From Streptomyces sp. NRRL S-87 (GTDB lineage: Bacteria; Actinomycetota; Actinomycetes; Streptomycetales; Streptomycetaceae): a DNA stretch of 64,000 nt. Position numbers and translations under genes: made by a program. The first letter of the stretch is position 1. Each line of letters opens with the position of its first letter. This document shows positions 52,937 to 61,469 of the stretch, piece by piece. The stretch spans positions 7,199-71,198 of the forward strand of contig NZ_JOGB01000054.1 in the NCBI RefSeq assembly GCF_000719335.1, read 5' to 3'. The notes below the pieces were generated by a model. That model was not told the origin of the DNA, made no database searches, and saw only the letters and a program-made list of their open reading frames with translations.

Positions 52937-54397
52937 ATGTCCGCGTACCCGAACGCCGCCGCCGTAGCCGCCACCACCTACGTCGCCACCGTCACCCCCT
53001 CCGCCCCGGCCGCCGCCGAGGAGGGCGACGCCTGCTGCGCCGGCGCCCACGCCGCCGGCGCCGACTGCGCCGCCGCACCGCTGCCGGTCCTCGGCCGCGA
53101 CGTCACCGTCCCCCTCGTCACCGGCGGCGAGGTCACCTACGCCGCCCTCGACTACGCCGCCAGCGCCCCGGCGCTCCAGCGGGTCTGGGACGACGTCGCG
53201 GCGTACGCCCCGTACTACGGGAGCGTGCACCGCGGGGCCGGGTACCTCTCCCAGCTGTCCACCGACCTCTTCGAGGCCAGCCGCGCCACGGTGGCCGAGT
53301 TCCTCGACTGCCGTTCCTCCGATCAGGTGATTTTCACCCGCTCGACGACCGACTCCCTGAACCTGCTCGCCCACGTGCTGCCGGCCGACTGCCGCGTCTT
53401 CGTCTTCGAGACCGAGCACCACGCCTCCCTGCTCCCCTGGAGCGGCCACCAGGTCACCTACCTGGACGCGCCGCGCACCCCCGCCGAGGCCGTCGACACC
53501 CTGGAGCGCGCGCTCGCCGACCGCGACCCCCACGGCCCGGCCCTGGTGTGCGTCACCGGCGCCTCCAACGTCACCGGCGAGCTGTGGCCCGTCAAGGAAC
53601 TGGCCGCCGCCGCCCACGCGCACGGCGCCCGCATCGTCCTGGACGCCGCCCAGTTGGCGCCGCACCACCCGGTCTCCGTACAGGACCTCGACGTGGACTG
53701 GGTCGCCTTCTCCGGCCACAAGCTGTACGCGCCCTTCGGCTCGGGCGTGCTGGCCGGCCGGGCCGACTGGCTGCGGGCGGCCGAGCCGTACCTCGCCGGC
53801 GGCGGGGCCTCCCGCACGGTCGCCCGCGGCGAGGACGGGGGAGTGGCCGTCGAGTGGCACACCACCGCGGCCCGCCACGAGGCCGGTTCGCCCAACGTCA
53901 TCGGCGTCTACGCCGTCGCCTCCGCCTGCCGGGCCCTGACCGAGGCGGGCTTCGACCGCCTGGTCGCCCGCGAGCAGGAGCTCGTGCGCCGCGTCCGGGA
54001 AGGCCTCGCGGAGGTCCCCGAGGTACGGGTCCTCTCGCTGTTCGGCGAGGACGCGGCCCGCGTGGGCGTCATCTCGTTCGTCGTCGAGGGCTGGAACAGC
54101 TCGCACTTCGCGGCCGCGCTCTCCGCCGAGTACGGGATCGGCGTGCGCGACGGGCTGTTCTGCGCCCACCCGCTGGTGCGCATCCTGCTCGGCGGCGCTC
54201 CGCAGGAGCCCGGCGCGTGCGGGTCCCCCGAGGCCGCTCCGGGCGAGCGGTCGCTGAACGCGATCCGGGTCAGCTTCGGCGCGGGTACGCCCGACGAGCA
54301 CGTCGAGCGGTTCGTCCGCGCCGTGCGGGAGCTGGTCTCCCAGGGCGCCCAGTGGGAGTACCGCACGGAGGAGGGCCGCTGCGTCCCGGCCGTGTGA
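52937..54397 (+). CDS. Class V (cysteine desulfurase-like) aminotransferase
   Basis: The 486-residue PLP enzyme has H161 in ETEHHASLLPW, D236 in VLDAAQLAPHH, PLP lysine K262 in FSGHKLYAPFGSG, and C409 in RDGLFCAHPLV near where SufS-type desulfurases have the catalytic Cys. The N-terminal 50 residues are unusual and carry three cysteines (DACCAGAHAAGADC), a possible metal or persulfide site absent from standard members. The reaction cannot be fixed; desulfurase or a related beta-lyase are likely. The upstream SAM-IV-like riboswitch implies control by methionine/SAM status. The ATG follows GGGAG. Confidence 0.88.
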   Translation: MSAYPNAAAVAATTYVATVTPSAPAAAEEGDACCAGAHAAGADCAAAPLPVLGRDVTVPLVTGGEVTYAALDYAASAPALQRVWDDVAAYAPYYGSVHRGAGYLSQLSTDLFEASRATVAEFLDCRSSDQVIFTRSTTDSLNLLAHVLPADCRVFVFETEHHASLLPWSGHQVTYLDAPRTPAEAVDTLERALADRDPHGPALVCVTGASNVTGELWPVKELAAAAHAHGARIVLDAAQLAPHHPVSVQDLDVDWVAFSGHKLYAPFGSGVLAGRADWLRAAEPYLAGGGASRTVARGEDGGVAVEWHTTAARHEAGSPNVIGVYAVASACRALTEAGFDRLVAREQELVRRVREGLAEVPEVRVLSLFGEDAARVGVISFVVEGWNSSHFAAALSAEYGIGVRDGLFCAHPLVRILLGGAPQEPGACGSPEAAPGERSLNAIRVSFGAGTPDEHVERFVRAVRELVSQGAQWEYRTEEGRCVPAV

Positions 54398-54408
54398 TCC
54401 CGGGACGC

Positions 54409-54445
54409 GGGGCGGTGCCGGGGACGGGGGTCCCGGCGCCGCCCC
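54409..54445. terminator. Hairpin between convergent genes
   Basis: GGGGCGGTGCCGGGGA and TCCCGGCGCCGCCCC pair over about 15 bases with a wobble and one bulge around ACGGGGG. It serves the aminotransferase and possibly the Lrp-like gene. Confidence 0.75.
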
Positions 54446-54495
54446 CTTCGCGTCGTCGCGGTGCCGTTCCGGCGGAGCCGCGCGGTGAGCGCCGG

Positions 54496-54777
54496 TCAGG
54501 CGTCCAGACCGATGGCGAAGGCCGCCTCGAGGTCGTGCTGCGAGTAGGTGCGGAAGGCGACGTGGGTGTCCGTGGCCTCGACGCCCGGGATCTTGCTGAT
54601 CCGGCCGGGGATGATGTCGGCCAGGTCCTCGTGGCGGGAGACCCGCACGAGGGCGATGAGGTCGTACGTGCCGGTCACCGAGTAGACCTCGCTGACGTTC
54701 TCCAGGGCCGCGATCCGCTCGGCGATCTCAGGGATCCGGTCCACGCTGGTCTTGATGAGGACAAGGGCAGTGATCAC
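54496..54777 (-). CDS. Lrp/AsnC ligand-binding (RAM) domain protein without DNA-binding domain
   Basis: The 93-residue protein VITALVLIKTSVDRIPEIAE... matches the C-terminal alpha/beta RAM domain of Lrp/AsnC regulators (SVTGTYDLIALVRVSRHEDL, RISKIPGVEATDTHVAF). It lacks the N-terminal helix-turn-helix. Such stand-alone proteins form oligomers that may sense amino acids. The GTG start overlaps the rhomboid stop (GTGA), so it is translated with the rhomboid gene. Confidence 0.9.
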   Translation of the reverse strand: MITALVLIKTSVDRIPEIAERIAALENVSEVYSVTGTYDLIALVRVSRHEDLADIIPGRISKIPGVEATDTHVAFRTYSQHDLEAAFAIGLDA

Positions 54778-55484
54778 GGCGTGCTGTCTCCCTCGGTGGC
54801 CGCGGCTGATCTCCTCACTGTAGTCGTACGCCGGTAGCGGCCCCAGGCGTACAGGAAGCCCAGCGTGAAGCCGACGAGGTGGGCCAGGTAGGCCACCCCC
54901 GGGCCGCTGCCGGCCCGGTACTGGGCCAGGCCCTGGAGCGCGAACCAGAACAGCAGGACCACCCATGCGGGCAGGCGCAGCGGCAGGAAGAAGAGGAACG
55001 GGAAGACGCTGGTCACCCTGGCCCGCGGGAACAGGCACAGGAACGCGCCGAGCACACCGGAGATCGCCCCGGAGGCGCCGACCAGCGTCTGGTCGGAGGA
55101 GGCGTTGGCCGCCGCGTACGCCACCATCGCGAGGTAGCCGCACACGAGGTAGAAGACGGCGAACTCCAGTCGGCCCATCCGCTCCTCGACCATCGCGCCG
55201 AAGACGTACAGGAAGAGCATGTTGCCGAGCAGGTGCAGCCAGTTCCCGTGGACGAACAGCGCCGTCAGCGGGGTGAGGGCGGTGCGGGCGCCGCCGGCGA
55301 AGAGCTCGTCGGGGACCACGCCCCATTCGCGCAGGTAGGCGGTCTGCTCCGCGAGCAGCGCGTCCCCGGTGCCGTACGACGGGACGAACCCGGACAGCGG
55401 CCCCGCGAGGAACAGCACCGCGCCGGCGGCGATCAGGGCGTGGCTGATCACCGCGCCCCGGACGGCTCCGCACCTTACGATCAT
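54774..55484 (-). CDS. Rhomboid-family intramembrane serine protease
   Basis: The 236-residue protein has about seven membrane segments. The catalytic dyad is intact: S138 in GASGAISGVLG and H202 in AHLVGF. The first-loop motif HGNWLHLLGNMLFL (H79, H84, N88) and the ERMGRLEF stretch are typical. It cleaves membrane-spanning substrates within the bilayer; the substrate is unknown. The start is uncertain: ATG 55484 gives MIVRCGAVRG, but an in-frame GTG at about 55451 (VISHALIAAG) follows a GGAG and could be real. Confidence 0.94.
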   Translation of the reverse strand: MIVRCGAVRGAVISHALIAAGAVLFLAGPLSGFVPSYGTGDALLAEQTAYLREWGVVPDELFAGGARTALTPLTALFVHGNWLHLLGNMLFLYVFGAMVEERMGRLEFAVFYLVCGYLAMVAYAAANASSDQTLVGASGAISGVLGAFLCLFPRARVTSVFPFLFFLPLRLPAWVVLLFWFALQGLAQYRAGSGPGVAYLAHLVGFTLGFLYAWGRYRRTTTVRRSAAATEGDSTP

Positions 55485-55705
55485 GAACAGAGCATGACCT
55501 ATCGGGACGGAACGGAACAGGCCGCCCCGCCGCGTCCCGTATGCGGGACGGGGCCCACCCGGGGCCCCTGCAAGGCCGTAGGGTTACGAGCGGTACCGAA
55601 GGCGTACCGAAGTGAGCCGCGGGGCGACGACGGCGTGGAGTCACGACGGGGTGAACCCGCGACCGGCCCGGACCGCGCGGCACGCACGAAGGAGAGATCG
55701 GCCCG

Positions 55706-55945
55706 ATGACGGTTCCCCTGCCGACCGCCACGACCCGCTGGCGCTGCACCCTGTGCGGCAACCTCACCCGTTTCGACGTCACCCGCTCGTCGAAGGTGGT
55801 CGAGTACGTCCACCTCGACCTCGCCGGAGAGCCCAAGGTGGAGGAGCGTGAGGTGCTGAGTGAGACCATCGAGTCGGTCCGCTGCCGCTGGTGCAACGCG
55901 GTGGACCAGATCGAGCTCGTGGACAGGCCGGGTGCCGACTCCTGA
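55706..55945 (+). CDS. Small double-CxxC zinc-ribbon-like protein
   Basis: The 79-residue protein has two CxxC motifs, CTLCGN (about 15-18) and CRWCNA (about 59-62), spaced about 40 residues apart by a beta-rich region (TRFDVTRSSKVVEYVHLDLA). This suggests one zinc site. It is conserved-looking but of unknown role; an RNA-, DNA- or protein-binding ribbon is likely. The ATG follows GGAGAGA. It lies 48 bases upstream of the NYN-domain gene and is probably co-transcribed. Confidence 0.85.
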   Translation: MTVPLPTATTRWRCTLCGNLTRFDVTRSSKVVEYVHLDLAGEPKVEEREVLSETIESVRCRWCNAVDQIELVDRPGADS

Positions 55946-55993
55946 GGGAGGGGTACCCGCCGATTGAGGAACCGACGGTAGGGGTGACGGATT

Positions 55994-57355
55994 GTGGAGC
56001 CTGCACGCGGCGCTGAACCGGCCGGCGCGGCCGGTGGCGGCGACGCCGAGGCGCTCGACCGGCCTCTGCCGGAGGGCGTACGGCGCAGGGTCGTCGCGTT
56101 CACGGCGGACGCGTTCGGCGGGCTGACGCTCGCCGACCTGCCGTCGCAGCTGCGCCAGTACGCCCGGTTCACCCCCACGCGGCGGGCCAAGTTCGCCGGC
56201 AACGCGATGGCCGCCGCGCTGGAGGGCGACCCGGTCTTCCGCGGCCGGATCGCCGAACGGCTCCGGGAGGCGCAGCCCGAGCTGGCCGCCGCCCTGGAGT
56301 CCGGCTCGTCGCCGGCCGCCGCCGACCCGCTGGACGTGGCGGCGGTGGCGTACGTCCTGCGCCCGGCCGGCTGGGTGAAGCTGGTGGCGGCCGCGGGCGA
56401 GGAGGCCCAGCGGGCCGACGCCGAGCGCGCCGGCGAGGAGGCCCAGCGCGAACTCGAACGACTGCGCGAGGAGCTGGCCCTGCTGCGCGAGCAGCAGCGC
56501 ACCCACGGCGAGCACCAGCGACAGGAGCTGGAGGCGGCCCGCAAGGAAGCCGAATCGCTTCAGCGCAAGCTGCGCAGCGCCCTGAACGACGTCAAGCGCG
56601 GCGAGGCGGCACTGCGCAAGGCCGCGGCCGAGGCCGACGCGTTCCGTGCCGAGGCCGCCGCGCAGGTGGCCGCGGCCGAGAGCGAGGGCCGGCGGCTGAA
56701 GTCCCGCCTGGCCGAGGTGGAGGCGGCCCTGGAGGCCAGCCGCCGCTCGGCCCGTGAGGGGCGCAGCGTCGAGGACATGCGGCTGCGGCTGCTGCTGGAC
56801 ACCGTGCTGGAGTCGGCGCAGGGGCTGCGCCGGGAACTCGCCCTGCCGCCCGCCTCGGTACGGCCGGCGGACACCGTCGACGCGGTGGAGCCGGGCCGGA
56901 TGACGCCCAAGGACATCGCGGCCCGCGCCCTGTCGGAGACGGACCCGGCGCTGCTGGACCAGCTGCTCGCGCTGCCGCAGGTGCACCTGGTCGTCGACGG
57001 CTACAACGTGACCAAGACCGGCTATCCGACGATGCCGCTGGAGAAGCAGCGGTTGCGGCTGCTGGGCGGCCTGTCGATGCTGGCTGCGCAGACCGGTGCC
57101 GAGGTGACGTGCGTCTTCGACGGCGCCGAGCTGGCGGCGCCGGTGCTGCTCGCGCCGCCGCGCGGGGTGCGGGTGCTGTTCTCCAAGGCCGGTGTCACCG
57201 CTGACGAGTTGATCCGTCAGCTGGTGCGGGCGGAGCCGCCCGGCCGGCCGGTAGTCGTGGCGTCCACCGACCGCGAGGTGGCCGACGGAGTGGCCCGTGC
57301 CGGGGCGCGGCCCGTTGCGTCCCTCTTGCTTCTCAAGCGGCTTTCGCGCGCCTAG
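55994..57355 (+). CDS. NYN (YacP-like) domain protein with coiled coil
   Basis: The 453-residue protein has an N-terminal helical region (GLTLADLPSQLRQYARFTPT, about 30-110), a long charged coiled coil (about 130-270, repeating EEAQRELERLREEL-type heptads), and a C-terminal PIN-like NYN nuclease domain. In that domain, acidic residues occur in VVDGYNVTKTGYP (about 333-345), CVFDGAEL and VVASTDREVADGV. Family members are RNases acting on RNA ends or ribosomal RNA; the target here is not known. The GTG start gives VEPARGAEPAGAAGG. Confidence 0.9.
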   Translation: MEPARGAEPAGAAGGGDAEALDRPLPEGVRRRVVAFTADAFGGLTLADLPSQLRQYARFTPTRRAKFAGNAMAAALEGDPVFRGRIAERLREAQPELAAALESGSSPAAADPLDVAAVAYVLRPAGWVKLVAAAGEEAQRADAERAGEEAQRELERLREELALLREQQRTHGEHQRQELEAARKEAESLQRKLRSALNDVKRGEAALRKAAAEADAFRAEAAAQVAAAESEGRRLKSRLAEVEAALEASRRSAREGRSVEDMRLRLLLDTVLESAQGLRRELALPPASVRPADTVDAVEPGRMTPKDIAARALSETDPALLDQLLALPQVHLVVDGYNVTKTGYPTMPLEKQRLRLLGGLSMLAAQTGAEVTCVFDGAELAAPVLLAPPRGVRVLFSKAGVTADELIRQLVRAEPPGRPVVVASTDREVADGVARAGARPVASLLLLKRLSRA

Positions 57356-57604
57356 TCAACTGCTGCGCCCTATGCCCGATTTGGCAGGGACGGTCCGTCA
57401 AGTGGCCGGTACGCAGCGTGCACCGGATGTGAAGAAGTGGGCTTCCGGGCGAGATTTTGCTCATCAGGATTTGAACTGATCACAGAAAGGTCACTAGGGT
57501 CTGGGCTCAAACCTTCGTGCGGTTGATCACTCATTCGGGGTGGCCGCGGAGGTACCGCCGCGACTGCGTCGTTCGGCGGCTCTAGGAAGAAGGAGCTCGC
57601 CCCC
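57356..57604 (+). promoter_or_regulatory. Promoter and structured 5' leader of the first NlpC/P60 gene
   Basis: -35 TTGAAC (57471-57476), 18-base spacer, -10 TAGGGT (57495-57500): a good housekeeping-type promoter. The predicted leader of about 98 bases contains CCGCCG-13-CGGCGG (about 57558-57582) and a strong AGGAAGAAGGAG ribosome site. I do not see the conserved blocks of a c-di-AMP (ydaO) riboswitch. Confidence 0.6.
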
Positions 57605-58645
57605 GTGGCGTCCCACCGTCGACCCAAGCAGCCGACCCGCGCTCGTGTGACCACGCTCACCGCGCTCGCGGCCGCAGCAGTAGCCCTCGCCTCCCAGAAC
57701 GCGCAGGCTGCCCCCGCCAAGCCGAGCAAGGACGAGGTCAAGTCCAAGGTCGACGGACTGTACGAACAGGCGGAGAAGGCCACCGAGAAGTTCAACGGGG
57801 CCCGCGAGCAGCAGCGCAAGCTCGAGAAGGAGATCGGCCAGCTCCAGGACAAGGTCGCCCGCGGCCAGGCCGAGCTCAACGAGATGCGCGACCAGATGGG
57901 TTCGATGGCCAGCGCCCAGTACCGCAGCGGCGGCGTGGACAGCTCCATCCAGCTCCTGCTGTCGGACAACCCGGACGAATACCTCGACAAGGCGTCCGTG
58001 CTCGACCAGTTGAGCGCCAAGCAGGTCGAGTCCGTCCACAAGATCCAGGAGAAGCAGCGGGCCCTCGCGCAGGAGCGCCAGGAGGCCGCCGGCAAGCTCA
58101 AGGACCTGGCGGACACGCGCAAGGAGCTCGGCGAGAAGAAGGCCGAGATCCAGACCAAGCTCGCCGAGGCGCAGAAGCTGCTCAACTCCCTGACCGCCGA
58201 AGAGCGTCAGCGTCTGAACGACGACGACAACACCCGCGCCAGCCGCGGCGGTGGCGGCGGCCGCGGCGGCAGCCTCGACCCGAACGTCAAGGGATCGGGC
58301 CACGCGGGCGAGGCCCTGGCGTACGCCAAGACCAAGCTGGGCTCGGCCTACATATCCGGCTACGAGGGCCCCAACGCCTTCGACTGCTCGGGTCTGGTGC
58401 AGTGGGCCTACGGGAAGGCGGGCGTGCAGCTCTCCCGCACCACCTACACCCAGGCCAACGAGGGGCCGCACATCGGCCGCAGCCAGCTCCAGCCCGGCGA
58501 CCTGGTCTTCTTCTACTCGGACCTGCACCACGTCGGCCTCTACGCCGGCAACAACACGGTGCTGCACGCCTCGAACCCGCGCGGCGGCGTCAAGTACGAG
58601 AACATGGACTACATGCCGTTCCAGTTCGGCGTCCGCATCGCCTGA
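57605..58645 (+). CDS. Secreted NlpC/P60 peptidoglycan endopeptidase, copy 1
   Basis: The 346-residue protein has a signal peptide (VASHRRPKQPTRARV ... AQAAP, about 1-38), a RipA-like helical coiled coil (about 40-205, with SAQYRSGGVDSSIQLLLSD), a Gly/Arg linker (RGGGGGRGG), and a C-terminal NlpC/P60 domain (about 230-346). The catalytic residues are C261 in AFDCSGLVQW, H309 in LHHVGLYAG and H321. Such enzymes cut peptide stems in the cell wall, controlled by the coiled coil. It is expressed from its own promoter at 57471-57500. A paralogue follows. Confidence 0.95.
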   Translation: MASHRRPKQPTRARVTTLTALAAAAVALASQNAQAAPAKPSKDEVKSKVDGLYEQAEKATEKFNGAREQQRKLEKEIGQLQDKVARGQAELNEMRDQMGSMASAQYRSGGVDSSIQLLLSDNPDEYLDKASVLDQLSAKQVESVHKIQEKQRALAQERQEAAGKLKDLADTRKELGEKKAEIQTKLAEAQKLLNSLTAEERQRLNDDDNTRASRGGGGGRGGSLDPNVKGSGHAGEALAYAKTKLGSAYISGYEGPNAFDCSGLVQWAYGKAGVQLSRTTYTQANEGPHIGRSQLQPGDLVFFYSDLHHVGLYAGNNTVLHASNPRGGVKYENMDYMPFQFGVRIA

Positions 58646-58910
58646 CGGCCGCACCCCGTCGGCGGGGGTCCGGATCAATCGGACGACGACCCGCCGACAC
58701 CCGCCCAATCGGGCGAATCGCGACAACCCAAGCTGACCCCGCGCCCCGCCGGTGACCTGTGTTCTCCGGCGGGGCGTCACTGTGCGTGCCCTCGGCGGTC
58801 GTTGGTCCGGCCCTCCCCGCGCGGCTACTGTCGGCCAGCGCGGGCCCCGGAACACGGCCGTCCACGGGGGGCGGACCCGGCCCCGCGCGAGCGGAAGGGG
58901 TACGGCTCCT

Positions 58911-59954
58911 GTGGCGTCCCATCGCCGGCCCGCCTCGGGCCTCGACCGCGGTACGCGCGGCACCAGCCTCACCGTCCTGACCGCCGCGGCGGCGACCGCG
59001 GCGGCGGCCCTGACCGGTGCCCCCGCGCACGCCGCCCCCGAGGAACCGGCGGCCGGCGCCCGCGCCCGGGTCGACCGGCTCTTCGAGGAGGCCGAGCAGG
59101 CCACCGAGCGCTTCAACGAGGCCGGCGAGCGCGCCGCGAAGCTCCGCAAGGAGATCCGGCGCACCCAGGACGCCGTGGCCCGCGGGCAGGACCGCATCAA
59201 CATGATGCGCGGGCTGCTCGGCACCTTCGCCGGCGCCCAGTACCGCTCCGGCGGCGGCGTCGACCCCGCGGTCGAACTCCTCCTGTCCGACGACCCGGAC
59301 GACTACCTGGAGAAGGCCGCCACCCTCGACCGGCTCTCGCTGCGCCAGGCCGCCACCCTCACCGAACTCCGCGAGGCCCAGCGCCGGCTGGGCCAGGAGC
59401 GCCGCGAGGCCTCCCGCAAGCTGGGCGAACTGGAGGCGCTGCGCGCGGACGCGGCCCGGCACAAGCGGTCGGTCACGGCCAAGCTGGCCGCCGCCCGCCG
59501 GATCCTGGAGGCGATGCCCTCCGACGAGCGGGCCGCCTTCGAGCGCGCCTCCCGCTCCGGCGGCCGCGCCGAGGCGATGCCCGATCTGTCCGGGGTCGCC
59601 GCCTCGTCGGGCCGGGCGGCCGCCGCCGTGACGGCCGCGCGGGCCGCCGTGGGCCGGCCGTACGTGTGGGGGGCCACCGGACCCTCCGCCTTCGACTGCT
59701 CCGGGCTCATGGTGTGGTCCTACCGGCAGGCAGGCGTCTCGCTGCCGCGCACCTCCCAGGCCCAGCGGTCCGCCGGCCGGCGGGTCCCGCTGTCCGAGGC
59801 GCAGCCGGGGGACCTGGTCACCTACCGGTCGGACGCCAGTCACGTGGCCATGTACGTGGGCAACGGGCAGGTCGTGCACGCCCCCTACCCGGGTGCCCCG
59901 GTACGCTACGACCCGGTCGGGATGATGCCGGTGTCCGCGGTGACGCGCCCCTGA
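58911..59954 (+). CDS. Secreted NlpC/P60 peptidoglycan endopeptidase, copy 2
   Basis: The 347-residue tandem paralogue has the same architecture: signal (VASHRRPASGLDRGTRG ... AHAAP), coiled coil with GAQYRSGGGVDPAVELLLSDD, and NlpC/P60 domain with C263 in AFDCSGLMVW and H311 in ASHVAMYVGNG. It is more Arg-rich than copy 1. The coiled coil is as long as in copy 1, with little linker before the catalytic domain. GTG 58911 after GGAAGGGG matches the copy-1 start sequence GTGGCGTCCCA. Confidence 0.94.
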   Translation: MASHRRPASGLDRGTRGTSLTVLTAAAATAAAALTGAPAHAAPEEPAAGARARVDRLFEEAEQATERFNEAGERAAKLRKEIRRTQDAVARGQDRINMMRGLLGTFAGAQYRSGGGVDPAVELLLSDDPDDYLEKAATLDRLSLRQAATLTELREAQRRLGQERREASRKLGELEALRADAARHKRSVTAKLAAARRILEAMPSDERAAFERASRSGGRAEAMPDLSGVAASSGRAAAAVTAARAAVGRPYVWGATGPSAFDCSGLMVWSYRQAGVSLPRTSQAQRSAGRRVPLSEAQPGDLVTYRSDASHVAMYVGNGQVVHAPYPGAPVRYDPVGMMPVSAVTRP

Positions 59955-60037
59955 GGCGCCGCCGTCGGTGACGCGGCCCCGAGCCGGTGCCCGTCGGCAC
60001 CGCGCCCCGGCGGGCGTACGGTCGTACGATCGGGCAC

Positions 60038-61285
60038 GTGTTCCGACGTGCGACGCTCCGGCTCCTGACGCCGCTCGCCCTCCTGCCGGCGCTGCTGGCC
60101 GGGGGCTGTACGGCGCCGCCCGCGCCCGTGGACGGGACCGAGCGGGCGGAACGGGCCGTGGAGGGCACCCTCGACGGCTGGAGCGCGGCCTTCCTCGCCC
60201 GCGACGAGGCCCGCTACCTGGAGCTCGACCACCGGCCGGGTGCCAGGGCGACCTTCGCGGACGCGGCGCAGGTGCCGCTGGCCGCCTGGGACTACCGGGC
60301 CGGCTCCGTACGCGTCGACGGCAACCGGGCCTTCGTCTCGGCGGAACTGAGCTACCGGATCACCGGCTACGACGCCCGCCCGCTGGTCTCCGCCCGCGAG
60401 GTGGAACTGCGGCGGGGGCAGGCCCTCGAACCCGCAGCGACCGCCGTGCCCGACAGCCCCGAGGAGCCGGACGACGACGGGAAGGGTCCCGGGCGGCAGC
60501 GGGACGGCGGCTGGTACGTCGTCGCCGACCGGCCGGGTCCCGGGTCCCACCCGCTGCTGTGGGAGCAGGGGCCGGTGACGGCGGTCCACGGCACCCCGAG
60601 CCTGGTCCTGGGCGTCGGCCAGGACCGCGCCCTGCTGACCGGGGTGGCGGCGGACGCCGACCGGGCGGTGCCGGCCGTCCGTGCCGTGTGGCCCCGGCCC
60701 TGGTCCGGCCGGCTGCTCGTGCAGGTTCCGGAGTCCGTGGCGGCGATGGCGCAACTGCTGGGCTCCCCGGCCTCCTCGTTCACCGGCATGGCGGCGGTCA
60801 CCACCTCGCCGGGGGACCGGGTGACGATCAACCCGGAGGCGTACCGGCGCCTCGGCGACGTCGGCCGGCAGGTGGTGATCACCCACGAGGCCGTCCACGT
60901 CGCGACCCGGGACGCGACCACGCAGCAGACCCCGCTGTGGCTCTCCGAGGGCTTCGCGGACTACGTGGCCTACCGCGCGACCGGCCGCCCGCCGCGGCAG
61001 ATCGCCCCGGCCCTGACCCGGGCGGTGCGGGCCGGCGCGCTGCCCGCGACCCTGCCGGACGCGTCCCAGTTCGCCTTCGCGGGCGACGCGGACGCGCTGG
61101 CCCGGGCGTACGAGGGGGCGTGGCTCGCGGTCCGGATGCTGGCGGAGCGCTGGGGGGAGGCGAAGCTGGTCTCCTTCTACGAGACCGCCGGCCGTTCCCC
61201 CGACGCCGCCTTCGCCCAGCTCGGCCTGCTGCCGGCCGACTTCACCTCGTCCTGGCGCGACTACCTCCGTACGCAGCTCGGCTGA
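60038..61285 (+). CDS. Lipoprotein with gluzincin-type metallopeptidase motif
   Basis: The 415-residue protein has a lipoprotein signal with lipobox LAGGC (about residue 24), an NTF2-like or structured region (about 35-150), then a zinc peptidase domain. The latter has HEAVH (H283, E284, H287) and the third ligand in LSEGFADYVAY (E304), 17 residues on, the HExxH-x16-20-E arrangement of the peptidase MA-like clan. It would act on the outer face of the membrane; the substrate is unknown. GTG 60038 is preferred since the signal peptide begins there (VFRRATLRLLTPLALL). Confidence 0.88.
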   Translation: MFRRATLRLLTPLALLPALLAGGCTAPPAPVDGTERAERAVEGTLDGWSAAFLARDEARYLELDHRPGARATFADAAQVPLAAWDYRAGSVRVDGNRAFVSAELSYRITGYDARPLVSAREVELRRGQALEPAATAVPDSPEEPDDDGKGPGRQRDGGWYVVADRPGPGSHPLLWEQGPVTAVHGTPSLVLGVGQDRALLTGVAADADRAVPAVRAVWPRPWSGRLLVQVPESVAAMAQLLGSPASSFTGMAAVTTSPGDRVTINPEAYRRLGDVGRQVVITHEAVHVATRDATTQQTPLWLSEGFADYVAYRATGRPPRQIAPALTRAVRAGALPATLPDASQFAFAGDADALARAYEGAWLAVRMLAERWGEAKLVSFYETAGRSPDAAFAQLGLLPADFTSSWRDYLRTQLG

Positions 61286-61405
61286 CGGCCGGTCGACACG
61301 GCGGGTCGACGCGCCGGGTGGGGCGGCCGGTCGACGCGGCCGGGTGGGGACGGCCGGTCGACGCGGCCGGGTGGGGCGACCGATCGATGCAGCGGGGTGG
61401 GGGCG
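61285..61405 (+). repeat. 26-bp imperfect tandem repeats
   Basis: About four units of GGTCGACGCGGCCGGGTGGGG with A/C variants, becoming diverged (GATCGATGCAGCGGGGTGGGG), between convergent genes. Confidence 0.85.
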
Positions 61406-61469
61406 CCGTGGACGGCGGCCGTCGGCCGGGGCAGGGGAGGCACCAGGGAGGCACCGTGGACGGGGAGCG

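Noticed and set aside
57356..57604. c-di-AMP (ydaO) riboswitch upstream of the NlpC/P60 gene
   Set aside because: Expected because some Streptomyces wall hydrolases have one, but the conserved sequence blocks are not visible and the leader is too short.
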